Below the pieces are notes generated by a model that saw only the letters and a program-made list of their open reading frames with translations, searched no databases and had not been told where the DNA came from. Made by a program: the position numbers and the translations under genes. Shown here in pieces: positions 1 through 6,891 of a DNA stretch of 8,784 nucleotides (its first letter is position 1; every line of letters begins with the position of its first letter). The stretch spans positions 1 to 8,784 of the forward strand of contig JAISAD010000087.1 of the NCBI GenBank assembly GCA_031266895.1, in the 5' to 3' direction. Source of the stretch: Bacteroidales bacterium (lineage in GTDB: Bacteria > Bacteroidota > Bacteroidia > Bacteroidales > WCHB1-69).

Positions 1-23
1 AACATATTAATATTTTAAGGGGT

Positions 24-31
24 CAAAAGTA
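24..31 (-). promoter_or_regulatory. Candidate -7 promoter box reading out of the window to the left
   Basis: Read on the minus strand this is TACTTTTG, a perfect match to the Bacteroidota -7 consensus TAnnTTTG, followed by ACCCC. It lies in a non-coding AT-rich spacer and points to an unseen gene left of the window. No clear TTG-type -33 element is visible at the usual distance upstream, so this is a moderate call. In several Bacteroidota the gene after bamA encodes an OmpH/Skp-type periplasmic chaperone, which would be a reasonable target, but it is not in the window. Confidence 0.4.
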
Positions 32-100
32 CAAAAAAAACTCTATGAAGTATTATGATTTTTATTATTTTGTTTCACTGTTTCGTAATGAATTATGTTT

Positions 101-119
101 CAGGGCAATAAATTCCCTG
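101..119 (-). terminator. Weak stem-loop, possible end of the bamA transcript
   Basis: CAGGG (101-105) and CCCTG (115-119) form a 5-bp stem with a 9-base loop, about 105 bp past the bamA stop on the minus strand. No U-tract follows on the minus strand, so it does not match a classical intrinsic terminator. It is the best hairpin I can find in the spacer, and the call is weak. Confidence 0.2.
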
Positions 120-223
120 TAATTAATAATGAATCATTAATATTAACATGTGATTAACATAAAATAGCTTTTTTTTTTTTTCTAAAAATCCTGATTTCTG
201 CGAAAATCGTGTGCGGATGCTGT

Positions 224-2845
224 TTAATCGATAGACTGATTAATGGAGATGTGGAACATTCCTTTTTTGCCGCCTTTGTTCGGCAATTCATCAAATCCGT
301 AGCCCCAGTCGAAGCCCAGCAGGCCAAACATGGGCAGGTAGAGCCTTACCCCAAGACCGGCTGACTTGTAGAGATTGAACGGATTGTATTCCCGGTAGGA
401 ACCCCACGCCCTGCCAACCTCTGCAAAGCCCAGAACAAAGATGGTGGCGCTTGGGTTGAGGGTTATGGGGTAGCGCAATTCTGCGGTAAATTTGTGATAG
501 ATAATGCCGCCGGCATCGGGCGACACCGCCCCGTCTTCATAGCCGCGCATCCCGATTACTTCGCGGCCATCGTAGCCGCTCATGGTAGAGAGCCCGTCTC
601 CGCCCAGATAGAAGCGCTCAAAGGGCGAATAGTCGGTTTTAGCGTTATAGCGTCCCATAAAACCGGTTTTCATGCGAATGTTAAGCACCAGGTTGTCCAC
701 AATTTTGGTAAACCACGAAATGTTGAATTTCCATTTGTGAAACTCCAGAAACTTGTACTTTTCCTGTGCAGTCATCTCGCTGTAGTTTCTGGAACTGAAA
801 AGCGAATAGGGTGGGGTAAACTGTGCCGAAAACATAATATCGGAACCTGAACGCGGATAGATCGGCGCATCCACCGAATTGCGCGACAGGGTAAAAGTGT
901 AGCTTAAATTGTTGGAATAGCCTTCACTGAAAGCAGGCAACAGGGTATATTTATAAATGTCATAATACTGGTATTGGATAGTGTGCATCATTTGGAAATA
1001 GTCGTCAGGCCACTTCAGCTTTTTGGCAAAGCCGATGGAAGCGCCAAAGATTCGCATGTGGTAATACTCCGTTGGATCTATCTTCTTTTTCCATGGCTGA
1101 TACTGCTGATAGTAGATAGCCGCCGTCAGCGAGTTGGGCTTTTTGCCGCCCAGCCACGGCTCGGTAAATGAGAGCATGTAATATTGATAGGAGTAGCCAT
1201 TAACAGAACCGCGCAGGGAAAGGCGCTGTCCATCTCCGGACGGAATAGGAGTCCATGCCTCTTTTTTAAAGAATTTCTTGAAAGAGAAATTGTTGAAAGT
1301 GATGCCGGCCGAGATAAGAAAGCTTTGGGTTCCGCCGCCCCAGCCTGCAGAGAGTTCCAACTGGTCGGAAGAGGCCTCTTCTACCACATACTCAATATCC
1401 ACTGTTCCATCGGCCTCGTTGGGCTTGGGAATTACATTCATCTTTTCCTGATTGAAATAGCCCAGCGAAAGCAGCACCTGCTGCGTGCGGATAATGTCGG
1501 CACGGTTGAACAGCTGCCCGGGAATGGTGGTTACTTCCCTTAAAATCACATTGTCGTTGGTTTTCGTATTGCCGGTAACGTAAATCTTGTTGTAGGTGGC
1601 CTGTTTGCCCTCGCGAATGCGCACCTCAATATCAATGGAGTCCTGTTCAATCAGCACTTCTACAGGATTGGCATAGAAGAAAAGATAACCGTCGTTCATA
1701 TAAAGTGAACTGATGTCGGTACCGTTTCGGTTCATCGACAGGTTTTCGTTCAGCTGCGCCAGATTATAGATATCGCCCTTGTGGATGTTGAGCAGCTGCT
1801 TCAACAGATCCGACGGATACTTGGTGTTGCCTACAAACTCAACATTGCGGAAGTAGTATTTTTTGCCTTCGTTTACTTCAATGTCTATCCTAATGTTGTT
1901 GCCCGCACGGTAAAAAGTGTCTCTCTTAATGTAGGCATCTCTGAATCCCAGTTCATTATACTTCTCAATAAGATTCACCTTATCGTCTTCGTAGGATTGC
2001 CTGTTGAACTTGGAGGCTTTGAAAATGCGCAGTTTTACCCGTTCCGAAAAATAGTCGCTCACATGGTCTAACAGGTCTTTTGACTTGTAATAGTCGCGGT
2101 GCCTGGCCAGATAGGATACGGCGGTGTCCAGCTTGCTGAACGGCATAAAGAGAAATTTCTCTTTCGTGCCTTTCATTGCCTTGACCAGTTGCCCTTGAAA
2201 CACCTGCTTGTTTCCGGTAACCGTAATTTTTTCGATTTTAGCCTTTTTCTGCTTTTGGATATTAAAAATCAGCATAACGGCATTAACAATTTTGGGGTCT
2301 TTGTTTTCTGTTACCGTAACATCGCAGAAATAAAAGCCTTTTTCTATATAATATTGCTTAATGAGGTTACTGCAGGTAACTTTCATATTGTCGTTTACGA
2401 TATTTCCCTGTGTAATTTTCAGCTTTTCCCTGATTTCGTTTTCTTCGTTGCGCCGTGCGCCGGTAAATCCGAAAGCGGAGAGTCGCGAGCGTTCCATCAG
2501 ATAGATATCGAAAAAGATTTTATCGCCTGCAATGTTGCTGATGCTGATATTTATCTCTTCAAAAAGGCCGGTATTCCACAATCGCTTCACGGAACTTGTA
2601 ATCCTCTCTCCCGGCACTTCGATACGGTCGCCCACATAAAAATTAATCATTCTGGGGTCAAAATGGGCGTTTCCCGATGAAGTAATGCCGCCCACTTCGT
2701 AAACTTTAGGAGTGCCGTAATCTAATTCCGGCGTGCTGTTTTGCTCGGTCCCATCCAATATAATTTGAGAATAACTGCTAATACCACAGAGTATTATTAA
2801 AATCGTCAGCAAAAATTTATATCTGTTTTTTATTGGCATTAGCAT
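224..2845 (-). CDS. bamA: Outer membrane protein assembly factor BamA (Omp85 family)
   Basis: This is the Omp85 protein that folds and inserts beta-barrel proteins into the outer membrane. The 873 residues begin with a signal peptide (about 1-26, hydrophobic FLLTILIILC, likely cut near SYS/Q). POTRA-type domains follow at roughly 48-118, 119-200, 201-326, 327-412 and 415-489; typical GN turns occur at VTGN 208-211, FVGN 337-340 and VTGN 423-426. The 16-stranded barrel spans about 495-873. Within it, MRGYE (766-770) corresponds to the conserved VRGF/Y loop-6 motif with Arg767, and FDWGYGFD (845-852) is the usual C-terminal strand motif. The third POTRA region is long, with an apparent insertion at about 230-270. 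Met3 (codon at 2839) is an equally good start and gives the more usual signal peptide MPIKNRYKF. The gene lies 33 bp after uppS, and the gap holds a promoter-like box. Family assignment is secure; POTRA boundaries are estimates. Confidence 0.96.
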   Translation of the reverse strand: MLMPIKNRYKFLLTILIILCGISSYSQIILDGTEQNSTPELDYGTPKVYEVGGITSSGNAHFDPRMINFYVGDRIEVPGERITSSVKRLWNTGLFEEINISISNIAGDKIFFDIYLMERSRLSAFGFTGARRNEENEIREKLKITQGNIVNDNMKVTCSNLIKQYYIEKGFYFCDVTVTENKDPKIVNAVMLIFNIQKQKKAKIEKITVTGNKQVFQGQLVKAMKGTKEKFLFMPFSKLDTAVSYLARHRDYYKSKDLLDHVSDYFSERVKLRIFKASKFNRQSYEDDKVNLIEKYNELGFRDAYIKRDTFYRAGNNIRIDIEVNEGKKYYFRNVEFVGNTKYPSDLLKQLLNIHKGDIYNLAQLNENLSMNRNGTDISSLYMNDGYLFFYANPVEVLIEQDSIDIEVRIREGKQATYNKIYVTGNTKTNDNVILREVTTIPGQLFNRADIIRTQQVLLSLGYFNQEKMNVIPKPNEADGTVDIEYVVEEASSDQLELSAGWGGGTQSFLISAGITFNNFSFKKFFKKEAWTPIPSGDGQRLSLRGSVNGYSYQYYMLSFTEPWLGGKKPNSLTAAIYYQQYQPWKKKIDPTEYYHMRIFGASIGFAKKLKWPDDYFQMMHTIQYQYYDIYKYTLLPAFSEGYSNNLSYTFTLSRNSVDAPIYPRSGSDIMFSAQFTPPYSLFSSRNYSEMTAQEKYKFLEFHKWKFNISWFTKIVDNLVLNIRMKTGFMGRYNAKTDYSPFERFYLGGDGLSTMSGYDGREVIGMRGYEDGAVSPDAGGIIYHKFTAELRYPITLNPSATIFVLGFAEVGRAWGSYREYNPFNLYKSAGLGVRLYLPMFGLLGFDWGYGFDELPNKGGKKGMFHISINQSID

Positions 2846-2861
2846 TTTTTAAATTAGCTTG

Positions 2862-2869
2862 CAAAAATA
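2862..2869 (-). promoter_or_regulatory. Candidate internal promoter (-7 box) for bamA
   Basis: On the minus strand this reads TATTTTTG, matching TAnnTTTG, in the 33-bp gap between the uppS stop and the bamA start. Transcription would begin roughly 6 bases downstream and leave a leader of about 10-18 nt to Met1 or Met3 of bamA. The -33 region would lie in the last codons of uppS, where no clean TTG is seen. It may therefore be a secondary promoter that lets bamA be expressed apart from porG and uppS. Confidence 0.4.
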
Positions 2870-2878
2870 GTAAAAAAA

Positions 2879-3625
2879 TCATTGGGGTGCATGTTCTCCG
2901 ATTTTTCCGAAGCGGCGTTCGCGCGACTGATAGTCGAGAATAATTTGCCACAGGTTCTCCTTGCGGAAGTCGGGCCACATAAGATTGGGGAAAAAGAGTT
3001 CGGTGTAAGCAATTTGCCAAAGCAGGAAATTGCTCACGCGGCATTCGCCACCGGTGCGGATAAGAATATCAGGATCGGGCATATTGGCCGTGGCAAGCAG
3101 CGAAGCTACCGTTTCGGCGGTAATATTTTCGGGCTGCAATTGCCGACCGGATGCTAAAAGCGCTGCCTTGCGTGCCATTTCGGTCAGTTCCCAGCGGGCA
3201 CTGTAACTCAGAGCGAGCACTGTGGTAAGGCCGTTATTGGGTGCAGTGGCGTCAATGGCAGCCTGCAGTTCCTGTTGGCACTCTGCAGGCAGCGATTGCA
3301 GGTTTCCGATAGCTTGCAGGCGCACGCGGTTTTTCATCAGCCCCTCCAGTTCGTTGTGTATGGATTTTACTAACAGAGTCATCAAGGCATCTACCTCCTC
3401 TTTGGGACGATTCCAATTTTCAGTAGAAAAAGCATAGAGAGTCAGGTATTTAATGCCGATTTCGCCACAGCCTTCAATAACGCTACGCACCGATTCTACA
3501 CCATGCTGATGGCCGTAGATGCGCTCCTGCCCATGCTGTCGTGCCCACCTGCCATTTCCATCCATGATAATGGCGATATGCCGGGGGAGATTGTTGGGAT
3601 TGATATTGTCTTTCATTCCATTCAT
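2879..3625 (-). CDS. uppS: Isoprenyl transferase (undecaprenyl diphosphate synthase, UPP synthase)
   Basis: This cis-prenyltransferase condenses isopentenyl diphosphate units onto farnesyl diphosphate to make the C55 carrier lipid used for peptidoglycan and surface polysaccharide. At 248 residues it has the usual length. The signature motifs are present: MDGNGRWA at 21-28 (Mg-binding Asp22), His39, FSTENWNR at 66-73, SYSARWE at 140-146, and IRTGG...RVSNFLLWQ at 189-204. Residues matching the E. coli active-site set (Asp26, Asn28, Arg30, His43, Ser71, Arg77, Arg194, Arg200, Ser202, Glu213) are found here four positions earlier, at 22, 24, 26, 39, 67, 73, 190, 196, 198 and 209, so the enzyme should be active. 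The start follows the porG-like stop by 5 bp, indicating translational coupling. Met4 is an alternative start. It makes the lipid carrier on the cytoplasmic face, between two outer-membrane genes. Confidence 0.97.
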   Translation of the reverse strand: MNGMKDNINPNNLPRHIAIIMDGNGRWARQHGQERIYGHQHGVESVRSVIEGCGEIGIKYLTLYAFSTENWNRPKEEVDALMTLLVKSIHNELEGLMKNRVRLQAIGNLQSLPAECQQELQAAIDATAPNNGLTTVLALSYSARWELTEMARKAALLASGRQLQPENITAETVASLLATANMPDPDILIRTGGECRVSNFLLWQIAYTELFFPNLMWPDFRKENLWQIILDYQSRERRFGKIGEHAPQ

Positions 3626-3630
3626 ATTTA

Positions 3631-4470
3631 TTATCTCGCTTTTCTTCCGATGCGTTTCCGAAGCGAATAGTGGTTTCTGATTTCACATTTGTGGCTATCG
3701 TTGCCTATCTTAAATGTAATATAAGCGCCGGCAAAGGAGTACCAGTCCTTGGTTTTGCTGTTGCCGCGTTGCGTGCCGGCCTCGTGCAGTATATTGGAAC
3801 GGTCAGACAGTGCAGCCACCGCATTTCCGCGACTGGAAGCGAGCAGGTATTGGTCGTAGTAGCGAGTGCTTACATCGTCTAAATAATCAGTAAATGTACA
3901 GCGCATGCCCCATTCTGCCCCGCAGGAGATGTATCTTCCGATATTTACCTTAAACCCCAATCCAAAAGGAATAGCCACATTGACCAGCGGGTAGTAATCC
4001 TTTTCTCCCGGCATTCCCTGTCCCTCTGTTCCCAAATGGTTCAACTCATAAGTAATGCCGTTATAGTCGGCTTGCGGGTTAAATGAAAAGAGCGACAGCC
4101 CCAAAAACAGGTAGGGCGAAAACCGGTTATTGCCGGCTGAATTATAGAGCTTAAAAAAGTTGAACTCCACCTGTGCCGATATTTCCGTAATGGGCGATTT
4201 GAAACTGAGATTGCGTTCGTACTGCTTATTGTTTTTATAGTCGCTGGCCTGTACTTTGGCAAAAAGCAGGTTAGCCTTGAATGCCCAGCGGGGCGAAATG
4301 TTGAAGCGATAAAGCACTCCGCCGGCTAATTGGGGCTGTGCAAAGAGCGTTTTGGGGTTCAGATCGCCCATGTAAAACGATGTGCCAACCAAAGCTCCAA
4401 TCTCATGACGCTGCCCACAGGCGCAGAACCCTATAAAAATGGAGAAAAAAGTGATAAACAGTTTTTTCAT
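3631..4470 (-). CDS. porG: DUF6089 family outer-membrane protein, PorG-like (probable T9SS component)
   Basis: The 279 residues open with a signal peptide (MKKLFITFFSIFIGFCACG, likely cut before Gln20). An alternating beta-strand pattern of a small outer-membrane barrel follows, with aromatic-rich segments such as SFYMGDLNP (31-39), SPYLFLGLSLFSF (118-130) and IPFGLGFKVNIG (167-178). The block FTDYLDDVST (193-202) and the late RGNSKTKDWYSFAGAYITFKI (235-255, with short gaps allowed) are typical of DUF6089 proteins. That family includes PorG of Porphyromonas gingivalis, which sits in the outer membrane and works with PorK and PorN in type IX secretion and gliding. Its position just before uppS and bamA matches the P. 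gingivalis order as I recall it and strengthens the call. The 20 residues after the last strand are strongly basic. Cys16 and Cys18 do not form a good lipobox. No perfect -7 box was found upstream. The family call is good; the T9SS role is by homology and synteny. Confidence 0.8.
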   Translation of the reverse strand: MKKLFITFFSIFIGFCACGQRHEIGALVGTSFYMGDLNPKTLFAQPQLAGGVLYRFNISPRWAFKANLLFAKVQASDYKNNKQYERNLSFKSPITEISAQVEFNFFKLYNSAGNNRFSPYLFLGLSLFSFNPQADYNGITYELNHLGTEGQGMPGEKDYYPLVNVAIPFGLGFKVNIGRYISCGAEWGMRCTFTDYLDDVSTRYYDQYLLASSRGNAVAALSDRSNILHEAGTQRGNSKTKDWYSFAGAYITFKIGNDSHKCEIRNHYSLRKRIGRKAR

Positions 4471-4618
4471 TATTCGATACTAATCAATAAGTTAAAATTA
4501 AGCAAAGCAGCATAATCCACACATAACGAACAAATAGGCCTTTTATTGTTTGCCTTTTTACGGATACTTCAAAATAATTCCAAATTTTTGCCGTATCTTT
4601 GCCGTCGTAAACAGTTTT
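4471..4618. other. Divergent intergenic region between porG-like and the MORN-repeat gene
   Basis: About 150 bp separates two genes that start back to back, so it should hold promoters for both operons. For the plus strand there is a perfect -7 box (4594-4601). For the minus strand I see no perfect TAnnTTTG; the nearest are one-mismatch forms, so the porG-side promoter is not placed. No small gene is supported here. The frame upstream of 4619 is open back to a TTG at 4550, but it is not needed for a signal peptide. Confidence 0.55.
4594..4601 (+). promoter_or_regulatory. -7 promoter box (TATCTTTG) for the MORN-truA-lipoprotein operon
   Basis: TATCTTTG matches the Bacteroidota -7 consensus TAnnTTTG exactly and is followed by GCCG, a common context. 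The predicted transcription start falls near 4606-4608, leaving about 11-19 nt of leader before ATG at 4619 or 4625. The -33 element is weak: a TTC at 4568-4570 is the nearest candidate, 23 bases upstream. The position just ahead of a signal-peptide-encoding start supports the call and argues against the upstream TTG start at 4550. Confidence 0.6.
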
Positions 4619-6127
4619 ATGACTATGCTTGGAAAAGTTATCGCCGGCCTGTTCTTTTGGGTGGCGTTTTATTCGGTTATCGCTCAAAATCCCGATTCTA
4701 ACAGTTATCGGGTCTTCTATCATGCTAACGGTCAAAAATCAAGCGAGGGCTATTTGATAAATGGCAAACCGGATGGCTGGTGGAAGTCGTACAATGACAG
4801 GGGGATACTGGTTTCGGAAGGCAATCGCAAAAATTTTCTTTTAGACAGCTTATGGATTTTCTACGATAATGAAGGCAAAAAAACGTTGGAAATTCATTAT
4901 AGCAAGGGCAAAAAATATGGGGAGCGCATTCAGTACTTTGCTGATGAATACATTGTAGAAAACTGGAAAAATGACTCGCTGGAGGGAAATGTAAATATTT
5001 ATAATCTGTCGGGCTGGCTCAAAAAAACTACCCCTTGCGAAGACGGAAAACCGCACGGCCTGGAAAAGGAGTTTAATGCGTTGGGTACTGTAGTCGGTGT
5101 GGCACAGTACTATCATGGCGTGCTGCTGCGCAGGGAGTTTATTAATCGTACCGACAACAGCGGCTTGAAACAGGGCAGCTGGAAGTTTTTCTGGGACAAT
5201 GGCAATTTACAAATGGAAGGAGCTTTCCTGAACGATAAGAGGCATGGATTTTTTAAACACTATGATACCACCGGACAGTTTTTGCTGGTGGAAAAATATG
5301 AAAACGACCGCCTGATTGAAGATGCTCCCGAAACAAAACGGCTGGAAACCAAAACCAACTACCATCCCAATGGCCAGCCGGCTATTACTGTAACTTATTA
5401 CAAGGGAATGCCGGAGGGTATCAGGCGCGAGTACGACACCGCCGGCAATGTGATTAAGGGCTATATTTTTGAAAACGGCGTGCTGCGCTACGAGGGCATT
5501 ACCGACCTGAATGGCAGGCGACAGGGACTTTGGAAAGAATATTATCCCACAGGCGAGTTGCGCTCAATGGGCTACTACAAAAACTCGACCCAGATTAATG
5601 ATTGGCGTTTCTATTTTTCCGATAAAACCATTGAAATTACAGGCAGCTATAATGCTACAGGGCAGAAAGATGGAGAATGGCTGTGGTTTTATCCTGCCGG
5701 CGATACGCTTATGATTGAAAATTGGGAGGCGGGCGAACTTAACGGCCTGTTTGTGGAGTATGACGAAGCTGGGAATCCCATTTCAAAAGGTGAGTTTGTG
5801 GAAGGCAGCGAGGAGGGAGTTTGGCAATATCGCAATGGCGGATTTAAGGAGGAGGGCAGCTACTTTGACGGCATAAGGCAGGGCGTGTGGCGCACATGGT
5901 ATCCTGCCGGCACGCCGGCATCGGAAATAGAGTACGAGCAGGGTGTTCCCAATGGTAAGTATATTGACTTTTGGGAAAATGGAAATACCAGAAGTACAGG
6001 TCGTTATATTACGGGCGCACGCAACGGAATGTGGTACAAATATGGCGAAAACGGGGCGCTACTACTTACCACGCAATATAAAAACGGCAAGGAAATACAG
6101 TGGAACAGCTATCGGCTGGATGAATAG
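4619..6127 (+). CDS. Secreted MORN/YwqK-repeat protein, about 18 repeats
   Basis: From the ATG at 4625 the product has 500 residues: a clear signal peptide (MLGKVIAGLFFWVAFYSVIAQ, cut after about residue 20), then tandem repeats of roughly 22-25 residues to the end. The core is W/F-x-x-Y-x-x-x-G-x-x-x-x-x-x-x-Y-x-x-G-x-x-x-G-x-W, e.g. KEYYPTGELRSMGYY, VEYDEAGNPISKGEF and RTWYPAGTPASEIEY. I count about 18 units, some degenerate. Such repeats form flat beta-sheet solenoids and are annotated as MORN-repeat or 'YwqK family antitoxin'. The antitoxin label comes from one Bacillus protein and is not informative for a long exported repeat array without a toxin partner. It is probably periplasmic or surface-exposed and may bind a protein or glycan, but no catalytic motif is visible. 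It is the first gene of a plus-strand operon, 8 bp before truA and divergent from porG. ATG 4619 is possible; 4625 gives the cleaner signal peptide. Confidence 0.88.
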   Translation: MTMLGKVIAGLFFWVAFYSVIAQNPDSNSYRVFYHANGQKSSEGYLINGKPDGWWKSYNDRGILVSEGNRKNFLLDSLWIFYDNEGKKTLEIHYSKGKKYGERIQYFADEYIVENWKNDSLEGNVNIYNLSGWLKKTTPCEDGKPHGLEKEFNALGTVVGVAQYYHGVLLRREFINRTDNSGLKQGSWKFFWDNGNLQMEGAFLNDKRHGFFKHYDTTGQFLLVEKYENDRLIEDAPETKRLETKTNYHPNGQPAITVTYYKGMPEGIRREYDTAGNVIKGYIFENGVLRYEGITDLNGRRQGLWKEYYPTGELRSMGYYKNSTQINDWRFYFSDKTIEITGSYNATGQKDGEWLWFYPAGDTLMIENWEAGELNGLFVEYDEAGNPISKGEFVEGSEEGVWQYRNGGFKEEGSYFDGIRQGVWRTWYPAGTPASEIEYEQGVPNGKYIDFWENGNTRSTGRYITGARNGMWYKYGENGALLLTTQYKNGKEIQWNSYRLDE

Positions 6128-6135
6128 AATTTTTT

Positions 6136-6882
6136 ATGCGTTACTTTATCGAATTGGCTTTTGACGGAACGCCTTTTTACGGGTGGCAAATCCAACCGAA
6201 TGATATTACGGTGCAGGAGGTATTGCAAAAGGGAATGTCGCGACTGTTGCGCGAACCGGTGAGCCTGACCGGTTGCGGACGTACCGATGCCGGAGTGCAC
6301 GCCCGTCAGTTTTATGCTCATTTTGATATGGAACAGCAGTTCAGCGAGGAAGATTGCCGGCAACTCGCCTATAAGCTCAACCGTTTTCTTCCGGCAGAGG
6401 TTGCCATTTATAACATTTTTTCGGTAACACCGCAATTGCACGCCCGCTTCGATGTTCTCGACCGCACCTACCGCTACTACCTCAATCTGAAAAAAGAGCC
6501 CTTTTCTTCTGGCTTTGCATTGCCGGTATATTTTCGTTTGGATGTAGAGAAAATGAATGAAGCGGCATACTGTTTGCTTGAAGCAAAAGATTTCACAAGT
6601 TTCTCAAAATTGCATACCCAGGTTGCAAACAATTTATGTGAAGTGAAAAAGGCGCACTGGCTTTACGAAAGCAGTCAGCTTGTTTTTGAAATTACTGCCA
6701 ACCGTTTTTTGCGTAATATGGTGCGTGCCATAGTAGGAACATTGCTTAATGTGGGTAAGGGTAAATACAGCCTTGAGCAATTTAGAGATATTATACATCA
6801 GAAGGATAGGTGCAAGGCAGGCGAGTCTGTGCCGGCTCATGCACTATTTTTGGAAAAAGTGCGTTATCCCTTTTTAATGTAA
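6136..6882 (+). CDS. truA: tRNA pseudouridine(38-40) synthase TruA
   Basis: This cytoplasmic enzyme converts uridines 38-40 of the tRNA anticodon stem-loop to pseudouridine. The 248-residue length is normal. The catalytic block GCGRTDAGVHARQ (46-58) holds the nucleophile Asp51. Other family features are YGWQ (15-18) in the first strand, LHARFDVLDRTYRYY (101-115), which supplies the active-site Tyr, and the C-terminal NRFLRNMVRAIVGTLLNVG (189-207). Near the end, PAHALFLEKVRYP carries Ala where many family members have Gly (PAxGLxL). The ATG is 8 bp after the MORN-gene stop and the next gene starts 9 bp after its own stop, so it is surely co-transcribed with two exported proteins. No Shine-Dalgarno sequence is seen, only an AT-rich leader. 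Confidence 0.97.
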   Translation: MRYFIELAFDGTPFYGWQIQPNDITVQEVLQKGMSRLLREPVSLTGCGRTDAGVHARQFYAHFDMEQQFSEEDCRQLAYKLNRFLPAEVAIYNIFSVTPQLHARFDVLDRTYRYYLNLKKEPFSSGFALPVYFRLDVEKMNEAAYCLLEAKDFTSFSKLHTQVANNLCEVKKAHWLYESSQLVFEITANRFLRNMVRAIVGTLLNVGKGKYSLEQFRDIIHQKDRCKAGESVPAHALFLEKVRYPFLM

Positions 6883-6891
6883 TCCTGATTT

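Larger units (their letters stand above)
1..223. other. AT-rich non-coding region downstream of bamA
   Basis: No credible gene is seen here on either strand. The stretch is very AT-rich and follows the bamA stop codon, since bamA reads leftward. It holds a short inverted repeat (CAGGG at 101-105, CCCTG at 115-119), a run of 13 T at 169-181, and a candidate leftward promoter box at 24-31. The high AT content and lack of an open frame fit an intergenic spacer that ends one transcription unit and starts another beyond the left edge. Confidence 0.7.

Noticed and set aside
110..145. Palindrome TAATGAATCATTA as an operator
   Set aside because: It is short and AT-rich with a one-base centre in a low-complexity spacer; such matches are expected by chance.
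2099..2680. 193-codon open frame on the plus strand
   Set aside because: It lies antisense inside bamA; the product is low-complexity, has no recognisable domain, and bamA is clearly the coding frame.
2817..3044. 75-codon minus-strand frame spanning the uppS-bamA junction
   Set aside because: It overlaps the conserved C-terminus of uppS in another frame and has no promoter, signal or family support.
4550..4618. Upstream TTG start that would add 23-25 residues to the MORN-repeat protein
   Set aside because: It would bury the signal peptide behind a non-signal N-terminus, and the -7 box TATCTTTG (4594-4601) lies inside this extension, so transcription probably starts after it.
4700..6120. DNA-level tandem repeat or CRISPR-like array across the repeat gene
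   Set aside because: The periodicity is at protein level only; nucleotide units are diverged and only short stretches such as TATCCTGCCGGC recur.
4625..6127. Toxin-antitoxin reading of the YwqK-like repeats
   Set aside because: There is no toxin-like neighbour; the next gene is truA, and the protein is exported.
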